Part shown: positions 1 to 7,687 of the stretch, in pieces | Numbering within the stretch: the first letter of the stretch is position 1 | Layout of the letters: each line of letters begins with the position of its first letter | Source: Macellibacteroides fermentans | Lineage (GTDB): Bacteria > Bacteroidota > Bacteroidia > Bacteroidales > Tannerellaceae | Assembly: GCF_013409575.1 (NCBI RefSeq) | Contig: NZ_JACCCY010000002.1 | Span: 744,001-808,000 of the forward strand | Direction of reading: 5' to 3' | DNA: 64,000 bases | Made by a program: the position numbers and the translations under genes | The notes under the pieces: model-generated | Told to the model about the DNA's origin: nothing | Databases searched by the model: none | What the model saw: the letters and a program-made list of their open reading frames with translations, nothing else

Positions 1-568
1 ACGTATCGGCAGCCGATTCTTATATCCCGGATGTGGATATGGAGGGTCTTGTTTTCCTAAAGATGTTAAAGCTTTGGTGAAAACCGGGTTGGTAAACGGA
101 TATCCAATGCGAATTCTGCAGGCGGTTGAAGATGTAAATGAGTCGCAGAAAACAATTTTATTCGATAAATTGTATAAGCACTATAACGGAGATTTGAAAG
201 GAAAGAAAATAGCTTTGTGGGGACTTGCATTTAAACCCGAAACCGATGATATGAGAGAGGCGCCTTCGTTGGTGCTGATAGATAAGATGGTAGATGCAGG
301 ATGCCAGGTTACTGCTTATGACCCGATAGCGATGACTGAGGCAAAGCGCAGAATTGGCGATAAGGTGGATTATGCTAAGGATATTTATGATTCTGTTGTT
401 GATGCCGATGCGCTTGTATTGGTTACTGAATGGAAAGAGTTCAGAATGCCTTCATGGAATGCCATCAGGAAGTTAATGTCTGTTCCTCTCGTTATTGACG
501 GAAGAAATATCTACGACAAGACCGAACTTGCCGAAAATGGATTTATATATTATTGTATCGGCAGATAA
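1..568 (+). CDS. ugd: UDP-glucose 6-dehydrogenase, C-terminal part (cut by window edge)
   Basis: This is the end of an NAD-dependent UDP-glucose dehydrogenase, which oxidises UDP-glucose to UDP-glucuronate in the cytoplasm for surface polysaccharides. The open frame enters from the left edge (codons from base 2). It carries the catalytic-cysteine motif GYGGSCFPKD at bases 47-76, then the UDP-binding C-terminal domain with KIALWGLAFKPETDDMR. The Met at 74 is internal, so it is not the start. The stop at 566-568 is followed by a strong terminator. A UDP-ManNAc dehydrogenase is the main alternative, but the motif set fits Ugd better. Confidence 0.93.
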   Translation, partial: RIGSRFLYPGCGYGGSCFPKDVKALVKTGLVNGYPMRILQAVEDVNESQKTILFDKLYKHYNGDLKGKKIALWGLAFKPETDDMREAPSLVLIDKMVDAGCQVTAYDPIAMTEAKRRIGDKVDYAKDIYDSVVDADALVLVTEWKEFRMPSWNAIRKLMSVPLVIDGRNIYDKTELAENGFIYYCIGR

Positions 569-588
569 ATAGTACGGTATATTGAAAT

Positions 589-634
589 AAAAAAAGGTTT
601 ATAATACAATCATGTAATTATAAACCTTTTTTAT
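589..634. terminator. Bidirectional rho-independent terminator
   Basis: Arms 590-605 and 617-632 form a perfect 16-bp inverted repeat. It has A-rich flanks on the left and T-rich flanks on the right, so it can end transcription on both strands. It separates ugd (plus) from the iron-transport operon (minus). Confidence 0.85.
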
Positions 635-810
635 TATAATGCTGAACTGCACTGGCTTTTTGTCTTTATCTGATTCTTCAGTGCGCATCCGCTACATCCT
701 GAACAGGGATTTTCAGGATCCCGGGGCGTAGTTATTGTTTTATATAATTTCCATCCTACATATGCCACAGTAAGGATTCCTATGATTAATATGCCGATTT
801 CTTGCCACAT
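634..810 (-). CDS. FeoB-associated Cys-rich membrane protein
   Basis: This 58-residue ORF was found by reading the minus strand. It starts MWQEIGILIIGILTVAYVGW, a single membrane helix, followed by a short basic stretch and a cysteine cluster (PCSGCSGCALK) with one further Cys near the end. This is the architecture of the FeoB_associated family (small Cys-rich proteins next to FeoB, proposed to help ferrous iron passage or metallation). It lies 69 bases downstream of the Gfo/Idh gene and in the same direction as feoAB, consistent with the last gene of that operon. The terminator begins right at its stop codon. The function is inferred from family and context. Confidence 0.85.
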   Translation of the reverse strand: MWQEIGILIIGILTVAYVGWKLYKTITTPRDPENPCSGCSGCALKNQIKTKSQCSSAL

Positions 811-879
811 ATCGTTTAATTTTTTAATATAACATCTTATAAATTCTCAATGTTCTCTGTTTTAACAATCTTGCTCTTT

Positions 880-1881
880 TTACAATGTCGCTTTGTTATA
901 ATAGGGGGATAGAATTTCTTCTATCAGCCGTGTTACCTCTGCGGCATCGTGTAAAGCTTCGGCAGTATACTGCCCTTTAAGAAGCTCTTCACTAACTTTT
1001 TCAATCATCGGAGCTTCCACAATGGCTGGTTTTCCAATGTCGTAGACTTGCTCTTCCGTTTTTGTTTTCACCACGATGGGGGTCATGTCAAAAATGGAAA
1101 ACTTCAGCGTACCTTTTGTGCCGATAATTTCAATGCAATCTTCCGATGCCGGCGAAGGGGCGGCAAAGTACCAGATGGCTTGGGCCGTTACACCCGATTC
1201 AAATTGAAATATGGCATTTACGTAATCTTCCGGATCATACAATCCTCCTTTATTAAGAACTATGGATCGGTGACTGCTTATCGGACCGAATAGAAACAGC
1301 AGCATGTCCAGCTGGTGTGATCCCATATCGGCAAAGTAGCCTCCTCCGGCTTTGTTTACATCTAATCTCCAGGGCTTTTCCTTGTTGTAATCATCAGGAA
1401 GAGGGGTTCTGATCAGACTGAGCGATACATGCTTTACCTGTCCGATTGCCTGGTTTTGCAATAAATCTTTCACCTTGAGGAAGTAGGGTTGTTCCCTTCT
1501 GTAATAGGCTACATATAACGGTGTATTGTATAGGGCAGAAGCTTCTATCATTTTTATACACTGGCCGTAATTTAGCGCCATCGGTTTTTCAACGTATACG
1601 GGCTTACCCTTCTTGAGGGCTTCGATGGTGAGTTGAGCATGACTGTCGGGCGGGGTTGCAATGTAAACAGCTTCCACTTCCGGATCATTAATCAGACTGG
1701 ATGCGTTATCGTACCATTTCTGAACATGGTGTCTCTTTGCATAATCGGCGGCCTTGACTCCGTCTCGTCTCATCACGGCGGTAAGTGCTGTGTTAGGTAA
1801 TGTGTAAAAAGCCGGACCGCTTTTCTTTTCGGTAACGTCGCCACATCCGATAATTCCCCAATGTATACGTTTATTCTCCAT
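880..1881 (-). CDS. Gfo/Idh/MocA family oxidoreductase
   Basis: This is a 333-residue NAD(P)-dependent dehydrogenase of the glucose-fructose oxidoreductase / inositol dehydrogenase family. The N-terminal Rossmann fold shows GIIGCGDVTEKKSG, a variant of the GxGxxG nucleotide motif. The family signature EKPMALN, holding the catalytic lysine, lies near residue 98, and the rest is the alpha/beta substrate domain. Length is normal. The start lies 6 bases after the feoAB stop, so the two genes are probably co-transcribed. The family usually acts on sugars or cyclitols, so a place inside an iron operon is odd. The substrate cannot be told from sequence. Confidence 0.9.
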   Translation of the reverse strand: MENKRIHWGIIGCGDVTEKKSGPAFYTLPNTALTAVMRRDGVKAADYAKRHHVQKWYDNASSLINDPEVEAVYIATPPDSHAQLTIEALKKGKPVYVEKPMALNYGQCIKMIEASALYNTPLYVAYYRREQPYFLKVKDLLQNQAIGQVKHVSLSLIRTPLPDDYNKEKPWRLDVNKAGGGYFADMGSHQLDMLLFLFGPISSHRSIVLNKGGLYDPEDYVNAIFQFESGVTAQAIWYFAAPSPASEDCIEIIGTKGTLKFSIFDMTPIVVKTKTEEQVYDIGKPAIVEAPMIEKVSEELLKGQYTAEALHDAAEVTRLIEEILSPYYNKATL

Positions 1882-1887
1882 CTTTAT

Positions 1888-4377
1888 TTAATTAATCAGG
1901 TTCAAAAGGATTGAGCCAAGTTGATATACTGTAAAGGATACTACCCAAGCTAAGGTACATGTATAAACTATTACAAATACTCCCCATTTCCATGATTTGG
2001 ATTCGTTTACAATGGCAATTACCGTTGCAACGCAGGGGAAGTAAATGAGAACAAACAACATCATGCTGAGTGCTACAAGAGGGGTGAAGACTGGATTTCC
2101 CTCTTTGTCTTTATCCGCCTGAAGTCTCTCGGGAAGAGTCTGACTGTCTTCCGAATCGCCTGTATATAAAACACTTAATGTGCTTACCACCACCTCTTTG
2201 GCTGCCATGCCGGAAAGCAGACTCACGCTTATTTTCCAGTCGAAGCCCAAAGGGGCAAGAGCGGGTTGTATAGCTTGTCCGATACGTCCGATATAGGAGT
2301 TTTGCTGGTGTTCCATATTTTTGAGACGATTAAGCTCGGTAACAGTCTCCGTCTTTTCTTTTTCAGAAAGCGTATTGCTGCTGTTTACATGCTCAATCTG
2401 GGATTCATAGATCTTACCTTGTTCTGTTTCGCGTGGGAAATATCCCAGAAACCAGATTAGAATCGAGGCGATCAGAATAATTCCTCCCATCTTGTGAAGG
2501 TATTGTTTGGCCTTTTCCCACATGTGTATCAAAATTGACTTACTGGTGGGCATTCGATAGGGGGGGAGTTCCATTACAAAAGGAACATCTTCCTTGCTGA
2601 ACAGGAATCGCTTGAATAACTTAGCCACAATAACCGCCAAAAGGATACCCGACGAATACATCAGAAGCAATACAGTGCTGGCATTTTCTGCAAAGAATGC
2701 TCCGGTAAGTAGTACATAAACTGGTAGGCGGGCACTGCAGCTCATCAGCGGGTTAATCAACATGGTTATCATCCGGCTGTTTCTGCTCTCGATGGTGCGG
2801 GTTGCCATAATTGCGGGCACATTGCACCCGAATCCCATAACAAGGGGGATAAAAGACTTTCCGTGGAGGCCCATCTTGTGCATAATCTTATCCATGATAA
2901 AGGCGGCTCGTGCCATATAGCCCGAATCTTCCATGAAGGATATAAACAGATACAGGATGAGGATGTTGGGCAGGAATACAATCACGCCACCTACACCTCC
3001 GATTATTCCATCTACCAGAAGGTCTTTCAATGGACCTTCGGGCATGAAATTGCGAACAAAGTTTCCGATTTGCTCCACTCCCCATTCAATCCATTGCATG
3101 GGGTATTCGCCAAGCTTGAATGTAGCTTCAAACATGAACCACATGAAAAAGATAAATATGGGGAACCCTAGTACTTTATGGGTTACAAAAAGGTCGATAA
3201 TTTGTGTACTGCTTACCTCTTTTATTTTGTTCGCTACGAATGTTTCGCGTAGTGCACCTGAAATAAAACCGTATCGGGCATTGGTAAGAGCCGTCTCCGT
3301 ATCTTCCTTTAACATCTCTTCCAGCTGCTGGGAGTATTGGTTGCAGGTTTCCAGAATGGGTTTCGTTTCGGGTAATGATTGTACGTATTGTTTTACCTCC
3401 TTGTCGTTTTCAAGTAATTTGATGGCAAGGTAACGTTTGGAATAGGTTTTGTCGACCGTACCATTCCGCTTTAACATTTTACGCAGGGCATTGATATACT
3501 TTTCGAGGGTGTCACCGTAATTTACATGTACATGCCTTAAAATCGGATCCGTCTCTTCGTAAACAGAAATAACCCGGTTAAACAGAGCTTCGATACCGAA
3601 ACCCGTTTTACTGATGGTTGGAATAATAGGCACGCCAATCATACCCGCCAACGATTCGTGATCAAACTTGTTGCCGCTTTTCTCCAGGTCGTCGTACATA
3701 TTCAGTGCAATCACCATCCGTACATCCATGTCGATCAACTGGGTGGTGAGGTAAAGGTTTCGTTCCAGATTGGAAGCATCAACCACATTGATCACTACAT
3801 CGGGTTGTTCCTGAACAAGATGTCTGCGTACATAGAGTTCTTCGGGCGTATAGGCCGATAAAGAGTAGGTTCCAGGAAGGTCTACAATCCGGAAGGTATA
3901 TCCGTTTTGAGTGAAAACCCCTTCTTTGGCATCTACAGTCACACCGCTGTAATTCCCTACGTGTTCATGTGCACCCGAGGCAAAATTAAAGAGGGATGTT
4001 TTTCCGCAGTTCGGATTTCCAATCAGGGCGACATTGATTATTTTGCCTTTGTTCAACGCAAGAGCTTCAAGTTCGTTATCCTGATAAAAGCCGGAGTCGG
4101 CATCCGGACTTTCCGTATATTGCTGTGCTGTATTTGTTAAATGTGCGAATTCTGTTTCACTAACCACTTCAATCAGGGCGGCATCGCTTCGTCTGAGTGA
4201 TACGTCGTATCCCATCACCTTATAGTGAATCGGATCTTTAAGTGGGGCATTTTGTATTACATCCACCATTTTACCGCGGATGAATCCCATTTCTATGATG
4301 CGTTTACGGAATGCTCCGCGCCCCATCACTTTTACAATAACCCCTTTTTCGCCTGTTCGTAGTTCTGATAGTCTCAT
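1888..4377 (-). CDS. feoB: Ferrous iron transporter FeoA-FeoB fusion
   Basis: This 829-residue inner-membrane Fe(II) transporter has its FeoA partner fused at the N-terminus, as in many Bacteroidetes. Residues 1-75 are the SH3-like FeoA domain (MRLSELRTGEKG...). After a linker comes the G-protein domain with the G1 loop GNPNCGKTS at about 120-128 and the DLPGTYSL switch. It is followed by the gate/core membrane helices and a C-terminal helical region. The start is the ATG at 4377. An upstream in-frame TTG at 4425 also opens the frame, but it sits inside the predicted -33 promoter box, so it cannot be in the transcript. Gfo/Idh and a small Cys-rich protein follow. Confidence 0.95.
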   Translation of the reverse strand: MRLSELRTGEKGVIVKVMGRGAFRKRIIEMGFIRGKMVDVIQNAPLKDPIHYKVMGYDVSLRRSDAALIEVVSETEFAHLTNTAQQYTESPDADSGFYQDNELEALALNKGKIINVALIGNPNCGKTSLFNFASGAHEHVGNYSGVTVDAKEGVFTQNGYTFRIVDLPGTYSLSAYTPEELYVRRHLVQEQPDVVINVVDASNLERNLYLTTQLIDMDVRMVIALNMYDDLEKSGNKFDHESLAGMIGVPIIPTISKTGFGIEALFNRVISVYEETDPILRHVHVNYGDTLEKYINALRKMLKRNGTVDKTYSKRYLAIKLLENDKEVKQYVQSLPETKPILETCNQYSQQLEEMLKEDTETALTNARYGFISGALRETFVANKIKEVSSTQIIDLFVTHKVLGFPIFIFFMWFMFEATFKLGEYPMQWIEWGVEQIGNFVRNFMPEGPLKDLLVDGIIGGVGGVIVFLPNILILYLFISFMEDSGYMARAAFIMDKIMHKMGLHGKSFIPLVMGFGCNVPAIMATRTIESRNSRMITMLINPLMSCSARLPVYVLLTGAFFAENASTVLLLMYSSGILLAVIVAKLFKRFLFSKEDVPFVMELPPYRMPTSKSILIHMWEKAKQYLHKMGGIILIASILIWFLGYFPRETEQGKIYESQIEHVNSSNTLSEKEKTETVTELNRLKNMEHQQNSYIGRIGQAIQPALAPLGFDWKISVSLLSGMAAKEVVVSTLSVLYTGDSEDSQTLPERLQADKDKEGNPVFTPLVALSMMLFVLIYFPCVATVIAIVNESKSWKWGVFVIVYTCTLAWVVSFTVYQLGSILLNLIN

Positions 4378-4394
4378 GTCTGTTATATCTTTCG

Positions 4395-4425
4395 CAAAGG
4401 TAAATGTAAATATAGTTCCTATCAA
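4395..4425 (-). promoter_or_regulatory. Bacteroidetes-type promoter of feoAB operon
   Basis: On the minus strand the -7 box TACCTTTG (4402-4395) matches TAnnTTTG. A TTG at 4425-4423 lies 20 bases upstream, the usual position of the -33 element. Transcription would begin near 4389, about 12 bases before the ATG. Confidence 0.6.
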
Positions 4426-4490
4426 TACCGATTAGTAGGTATTTTAACCGGTAATATCACTCAATTCGTTCTGCAAAGGGCGTCTGCGAC

Positions 4491-4520
4491 TTGTTTTTGT
4501 GCAAATAAAATATAACTTTG
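4491..4520 (+). promoter_or_regulatory. Bacteroidetes-type promoter for the 4567-6660 gene group
   Basis: The -7 box TAACTTTG lies at 4513-4520 (TAnnTTTG), with TTG at 4491-4493 and 19 bases between. It sits 46 bases before the first ATG. Confidence 0.6.
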
Positions 4521-4566
4521 CATAAGTTTGGTTTGTTTTCTAAATGAATACTAAATAGACAGGCGT

Positions 4567-5316
4567 ATGAATGAGAAGGATGATATGTTTAAAAAGTTTC
4601 ACGATTCTTTTAAGGAAATGCAAGGTCACTTTCATATTTTGGAGGAGCGTGTACCTGTTGAACGCCAGGTAGAATACTTTAAGTATTCTGACAGATTGAA
4701 ACAGAATGCCCGCCCGATAGAAGAAGATGAATTTGAGTTGCTTGACGGATGGCTTACTGAGCCCGAACTTACTGATGAGAATAGAAAGTTTGCTCTTACC
4801 AGACTGGCCATCTCCCATAACATTAAAGCTTACCGTGCTTTGGAGAAATATGTTCAGTCGCCCGACTCGAAACTTAAAGATTGGGCCCATCTGGCATTGA
4901 TGGAGAGTAGAATTACCCTCGAATCTGAACTTTCTGAAGAAAAGCAGATATATATTTCGACCGGTTTGGGCGGAAAAAACGAAAAACTTCGTTTCTTTGT
5001 ACTCTTGCAGGCAGCAGATAAAAAACCTTTTGAAGCTTACCAGCGCCAGGTTATTGAGCGGGAGTTTGCCTTTTATCTTGAAAAGGCGGATTGCGAGATA
5101 GAACAGCTGGATATAAAGGATAGATACGGAATTTTACTGTTTCTGTTACCCATCCGAACGGATATTAAAGCTTTGTTGGATGCAACTATTGCAGAGTGTA
5201 ACCAGTTTGGTAATTTTTTATCTGAAGTGTATACGGTGACAAACGTAAAGGAGCTGTCTGAAGAAGAGATAATCGCTATTATAGATAGGAATGGAAACGT
5301 TAAAGCAAGCCATTAG
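4567..5316 (+). CDS. Conserved hypothetical protein, mostly helical, soluble
   Basis: I do not recognise this 249-residue protein. It has no signal peptide or membrane segment, is rich in Glu, Lys and Leu, and reads as a run of amphipathic helices, some HEAT-like in appearance (for example the stretch around LTRLAISHNIKAYRALEKY). The start at 4567 is the first ATG after a good promoter. Its last 26 bases overlap the gtrA-like gene in another frame, which suggests translational coupling and a shared role with the GtrA/GT2 pair. No catalytic motif is visible. Confidence 0.8.
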   Translation: MNEKDDMFKKFHDSFKEMQGHFHILEERVPVERQVEYFKYSDRLKQNARPIEEDEFELLDGWLTEPELTDENRKFALTRLAISHNIKAYRALEKYVQSPDSKLKDWAHLALMESRITLESELSEEKQIYISTGLGGKNEKLRFFVLLQAADKKPFEAYQRQVIEREFAFYLEKADCEIEQLDIKDRYGILLFLLPIRTDIKALLDATIAECNQFGNFLSEVYTVTNVKELSEEEIIAIIDRNGNVKASH

Positions 5317-5668
5317 ATATGGAGTTGTGGGGTTGAGTAATACCCTGATTACTGCCGTAGTAATATGGGTAATGATGAAAATGGCAGGTTGTTCGGATGT
5401 AGTATCCAACATCATCGGGTACACTGCCGGTGTTTTGAATAGTTTTGTATGGAATAAACGGTGGACTTTTAAAAGTTCGGTGGGTTGGACTCAGGGCGCA
5501 ATTAAGTTTGGCGTTGTATTTGGTGTATGTTACCTTATGCAGCTGGGTTTGCTGCTTTATCTGAATAAGCATCTTACCATCGATTCCTATTATAACCAGT
5601 TGCTGGCGATGGCGTTTTATACGGTGATAAATTTTATCATGAATAAATACTATACATTCAAAGCATAG
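5291..5668 (+). CDS. GtrA family membrane protein
   Basis: This 125-residue protein has four predicted membrane helices and the GtrA-family pattern: YGVVGLSNTLITAVVIW at the N-terminus, a central NSFVWNKRWTF motif and a final NFIMNKYYTFKA. GtrA proteins are thought to flip polyprenyl-phosphate-linked sugars across the inner membrane. The gene overlaps the preceding one by 26 bases and is followed after 5 bases by a GT2 transferase, which is its usual partner. The gene pair resembles the GtrA/GtrB glycan-decoration module. Confidence 0.88.
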   Translation: METLKQAIRYGVVGLSNTLITAVVIWVMMKMAGCSDVVSNIIGYTAGVLNSFVWNKRWTFKSSVGWTQGAIKFGVVFGVCYLMQLGLLLYLNKHLTIDSYYNQLLAMAFYTVINFIMNKYYTFKA

Positions 5669-5673
5669 CACGA

Positions 5674-6660
5674 ATGAAGAAACTCTCGATTATTGTTCCT
5701 TGTTACAATGAAGAGGCTGTTCTGGCTGAATCTTACAGGCGCACCAAAGAGGTGCTTAAGCAACTTACATGTCCCAGTGAAATCATTTATGTGAATGATG
5801 GAAGCAGGGATGCCACCCGATCCATTCTCGATGCTATTTCTGTGTCTGATCCGGATGTGAAAGTGATTCACTTTTCACGTAATTTTGGTCACCAACCTGC
5901 AGTTACTGCGGGTATACATCATTGTGATGCTGATCTGGCTGTTATTCTGGATGCAGATATGCAGGATCCTCCCGAGCTTATTCCGGATATCCTGGCCTTA
6001 CAGGAAAAGGAAGAGGCCAATGTCGTTTTTTGTGTTCGTAAAAGTCGTGAAGGGGAAAGTAATTTTAAATTAATCACCTCCCGCCTTTTCTACCGTTTTA
6101 TGAATCATATGAGTGAGGTTGCATTTCCTGTGGATACAGGCGACTTCCGGTTAATAGACCGTAAGGTGATGAATGAATTCAACCGGATGAAGGAACATGG
6201 AAAATATATCCGCGGATTAATCAGTTGGGTTGGATTTAAACAGATTCCTTTCTTTTATGAACGGGAGGCCCGGATTGCCGGAGAAACAAAATATCCTCTC
6301 AGCAAGATGTTGAAATTTGCCTCTAATGCGCTGCTCTATTTTTCCAAGAAGCCTTTGAAAATGGCTACGGGACTTGGATTTGCCGCCGTTTTAGTTGGTA
6401 TAATCCTGGCTGTCTGGGTAACCGTAGGGAAAATAATAGGATATAGCAATGCCGAAACGGGGTGGACATCCATAATGACTGCCGTGGTGTTTTTTGGAGG
6501 CGTTCAACTACTTACCGTTGGAGTGCTGGGCCAATATATCGGCATATTATTTGACGAAATAAAGGCGCGTCCGGAATATATTGTAGATAATACAAAGAAT
6601 TTCAATACCAATCCTTCCGTTTCATGTAAAGCCAGGTCAGAATCCCCGAAAGAAGCATAA
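5674..6660 (+). CDS. GT2 glycosyltransferase, polyprenyl-phosphate type (GtrB/DPM1-like)
   Basis: This is a 328-residue inner-membrane-anchored glycosyltransferase. The N-terminal GT-A domain begins KKLSIIVPCYNEE and carries VNDGSRD and the metal-binding LDADMQDPPE motif. Two membrane helices follow at about 235-260 and 270-295. This is the layout of bactoprenol glucosyltransferase and dolichyl-phosphate mannose synthase homologues that load a sugar onto the lipid carrier which GtrA then flips. It begins 5 bases after gtrA. Its last 59 bases overlap the 3' end of corA on the other strand. Confidence 0.9.
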   Translation: MKKLSIIVPCYNEEAVLAESYRRTKEVLKQLTCPSEIIYVNDGSRDATRSILDAISVSDPDVKVIHFSRNFGHQPAVTAGIHHCDADLAVILDADMQDPPELIPDILALQEKEEANVVFCVRKSREGESNFKLITSRLFYRFMNHMSEVAFPVDTGDFRLIDRKVMNEFNRMKEHGKYIRGLISWVGFKQIPFFYEREARIAGETKYPLSKMLKFASNALLYFSKKPLKMATGLGFAAVLVGIILAVWVTVGKIIGYSNAETGWTSIMTAVVFFGGVQLLTVGVLGQYIGILFDEIKARPEYIVDNTKNFNTNPSVSCKARSESPKEA

Positions 6661-7675
6661 GACCCCAGGCAATTAAATAACCGTATTGCCAGTTCAGCTC
6701 TGGCATCCATTTAAAATTCATTCCCCAAATTCCTGCCAGAAAGGTGAGGGGGATGAATATAGTGGAAACAACGGTGAGCCGCTTCATTATTGCATTCATA
6801 CGCAGGTCGTTGTTGGAAATGTAAAGATCGACCAGTGAGGATATGATTTCCCTGCAACCCTCCATACTTTGTGTAACATATTGCAGTTGATCGTTTGCAT
6901 CCCTGAATAATGGCAACGTGTCTTTGTTGATAAGCGGATTGTTTATAATCAATAATTTCCCGAATTGTTCTTTCAAGGGCAAGACGCTCTTTTTTATTGT
7001 CATATATTCCCGCCTTTTTCCCTGAATGATCTCTCCAAAGTTTAACTGGTTCTTTTTGATGTCCAGTAATTGTTCTTCCAGATCTTCCAGCATATCTTCG
7101 ATACGCGAAGCTGAATCAACCAGACTTACCGTTACATGATTGAGCAGGAAGGCAAGCAAGGTATCAGCTTTTCTGTCGCATATGCCTAACAAGTTGTTTT
7201 GAAGTGCGCTTAATGTAGCGTCAAAAAGCGGACTGTTACTTTCGGTAAATGAGATTACGGCGTTCTTTGTAAGTATCAGGCTTAAATGTTCTTTGTGGAA
7301 CTCACCGTTTGTATCGTAAAAGCAATCATTCAATATAATTAGCATATGATTGTCAAACACCTCTACCTTTACAATATGTTCGGGTGTAAGAATATCTTTG
7401 GCATCGAGATTATGCAATCCAAATTCCTTTACCATCGAGGTGATAAGTGAAGCCTCTGTTAAACCAGAAACGTGAATCCAACTCACGTATTTGCTATTTA
7501 CCAAAGGAGCAAACAGGGTAAGGTCGGTGATGTCCTTAACTTCAAGCATTTCAGAATTGTATTGAACAAGTCTGATTCCTGTTTTTGTCTCCAACTCACC
7601 TGTATACGTATAACTGTCAGACAACCGGCGGTTGCTTCCCTTCTTTTTGCTATGTACTCTGCCTCGGTTTTTCAT
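6602..7675 (-). CDS. corA: CorA family magnesium/divalent cation transporter
   Basis: This is a 357-residue CorA-type channel. It has a long soluble N-terminal alpha/beta domain, a long coiled helix, and two C-terminal membrane helices. The signature GMN motif appears in IWGMNFKWMPELNW between the two helices, and MPEL follows as in classical members. It starts 12 bases after the mutS2 stop, so it is likely co-transcribed. The C-terminal 19 codons are antisense to the end of the GT2 gene. Confidence 0.94.
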   Translation of the reverse strand: MKNRGRVHSKKKGSNRRLSDSYTYTGELETKTGIRLVQYNSEMLEVKDITDLTLFAPLVNSKYVSWIHVSGLTEASLITSMVKEFGLHNLDAKDILTPEHIVKVEVFDNHMLIILNDCFYDTNGEFHKEHLSLILTKNAVISFTESNSPLFDATLSALQNNLLGICDRKADTLLAFLLNHVTVSLVDSASRIEDMLEDLEEQLLDIKKNQLNFGEIIQGKRREYMTIKKSVLPLKEQFGKLLIINNPLINKDTLPLFRDANDQLQYVTQSMEGCREIISSLVDLYISNNDLRMNAIMKRLTVVSTIFIPLTFLAGIWGMNFKWMPELNWQYGYLIAWGLMLLSGILTWLYMKRKDWY

Positions 7676-7687
7676 ACTTTGATTGAT

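Noticed and set aside
4378-4425. N-terminal extension of FeoAB from a TTG codon
   Set aside because: The TTG is inside the predicted -33 box and would not be transcribed; homologues begin at the ATG at 4377.
4540-4890. Antisense 116-codon open frame
   Set aside because: Shadow of the 4567-5316 gene with no supporting features.
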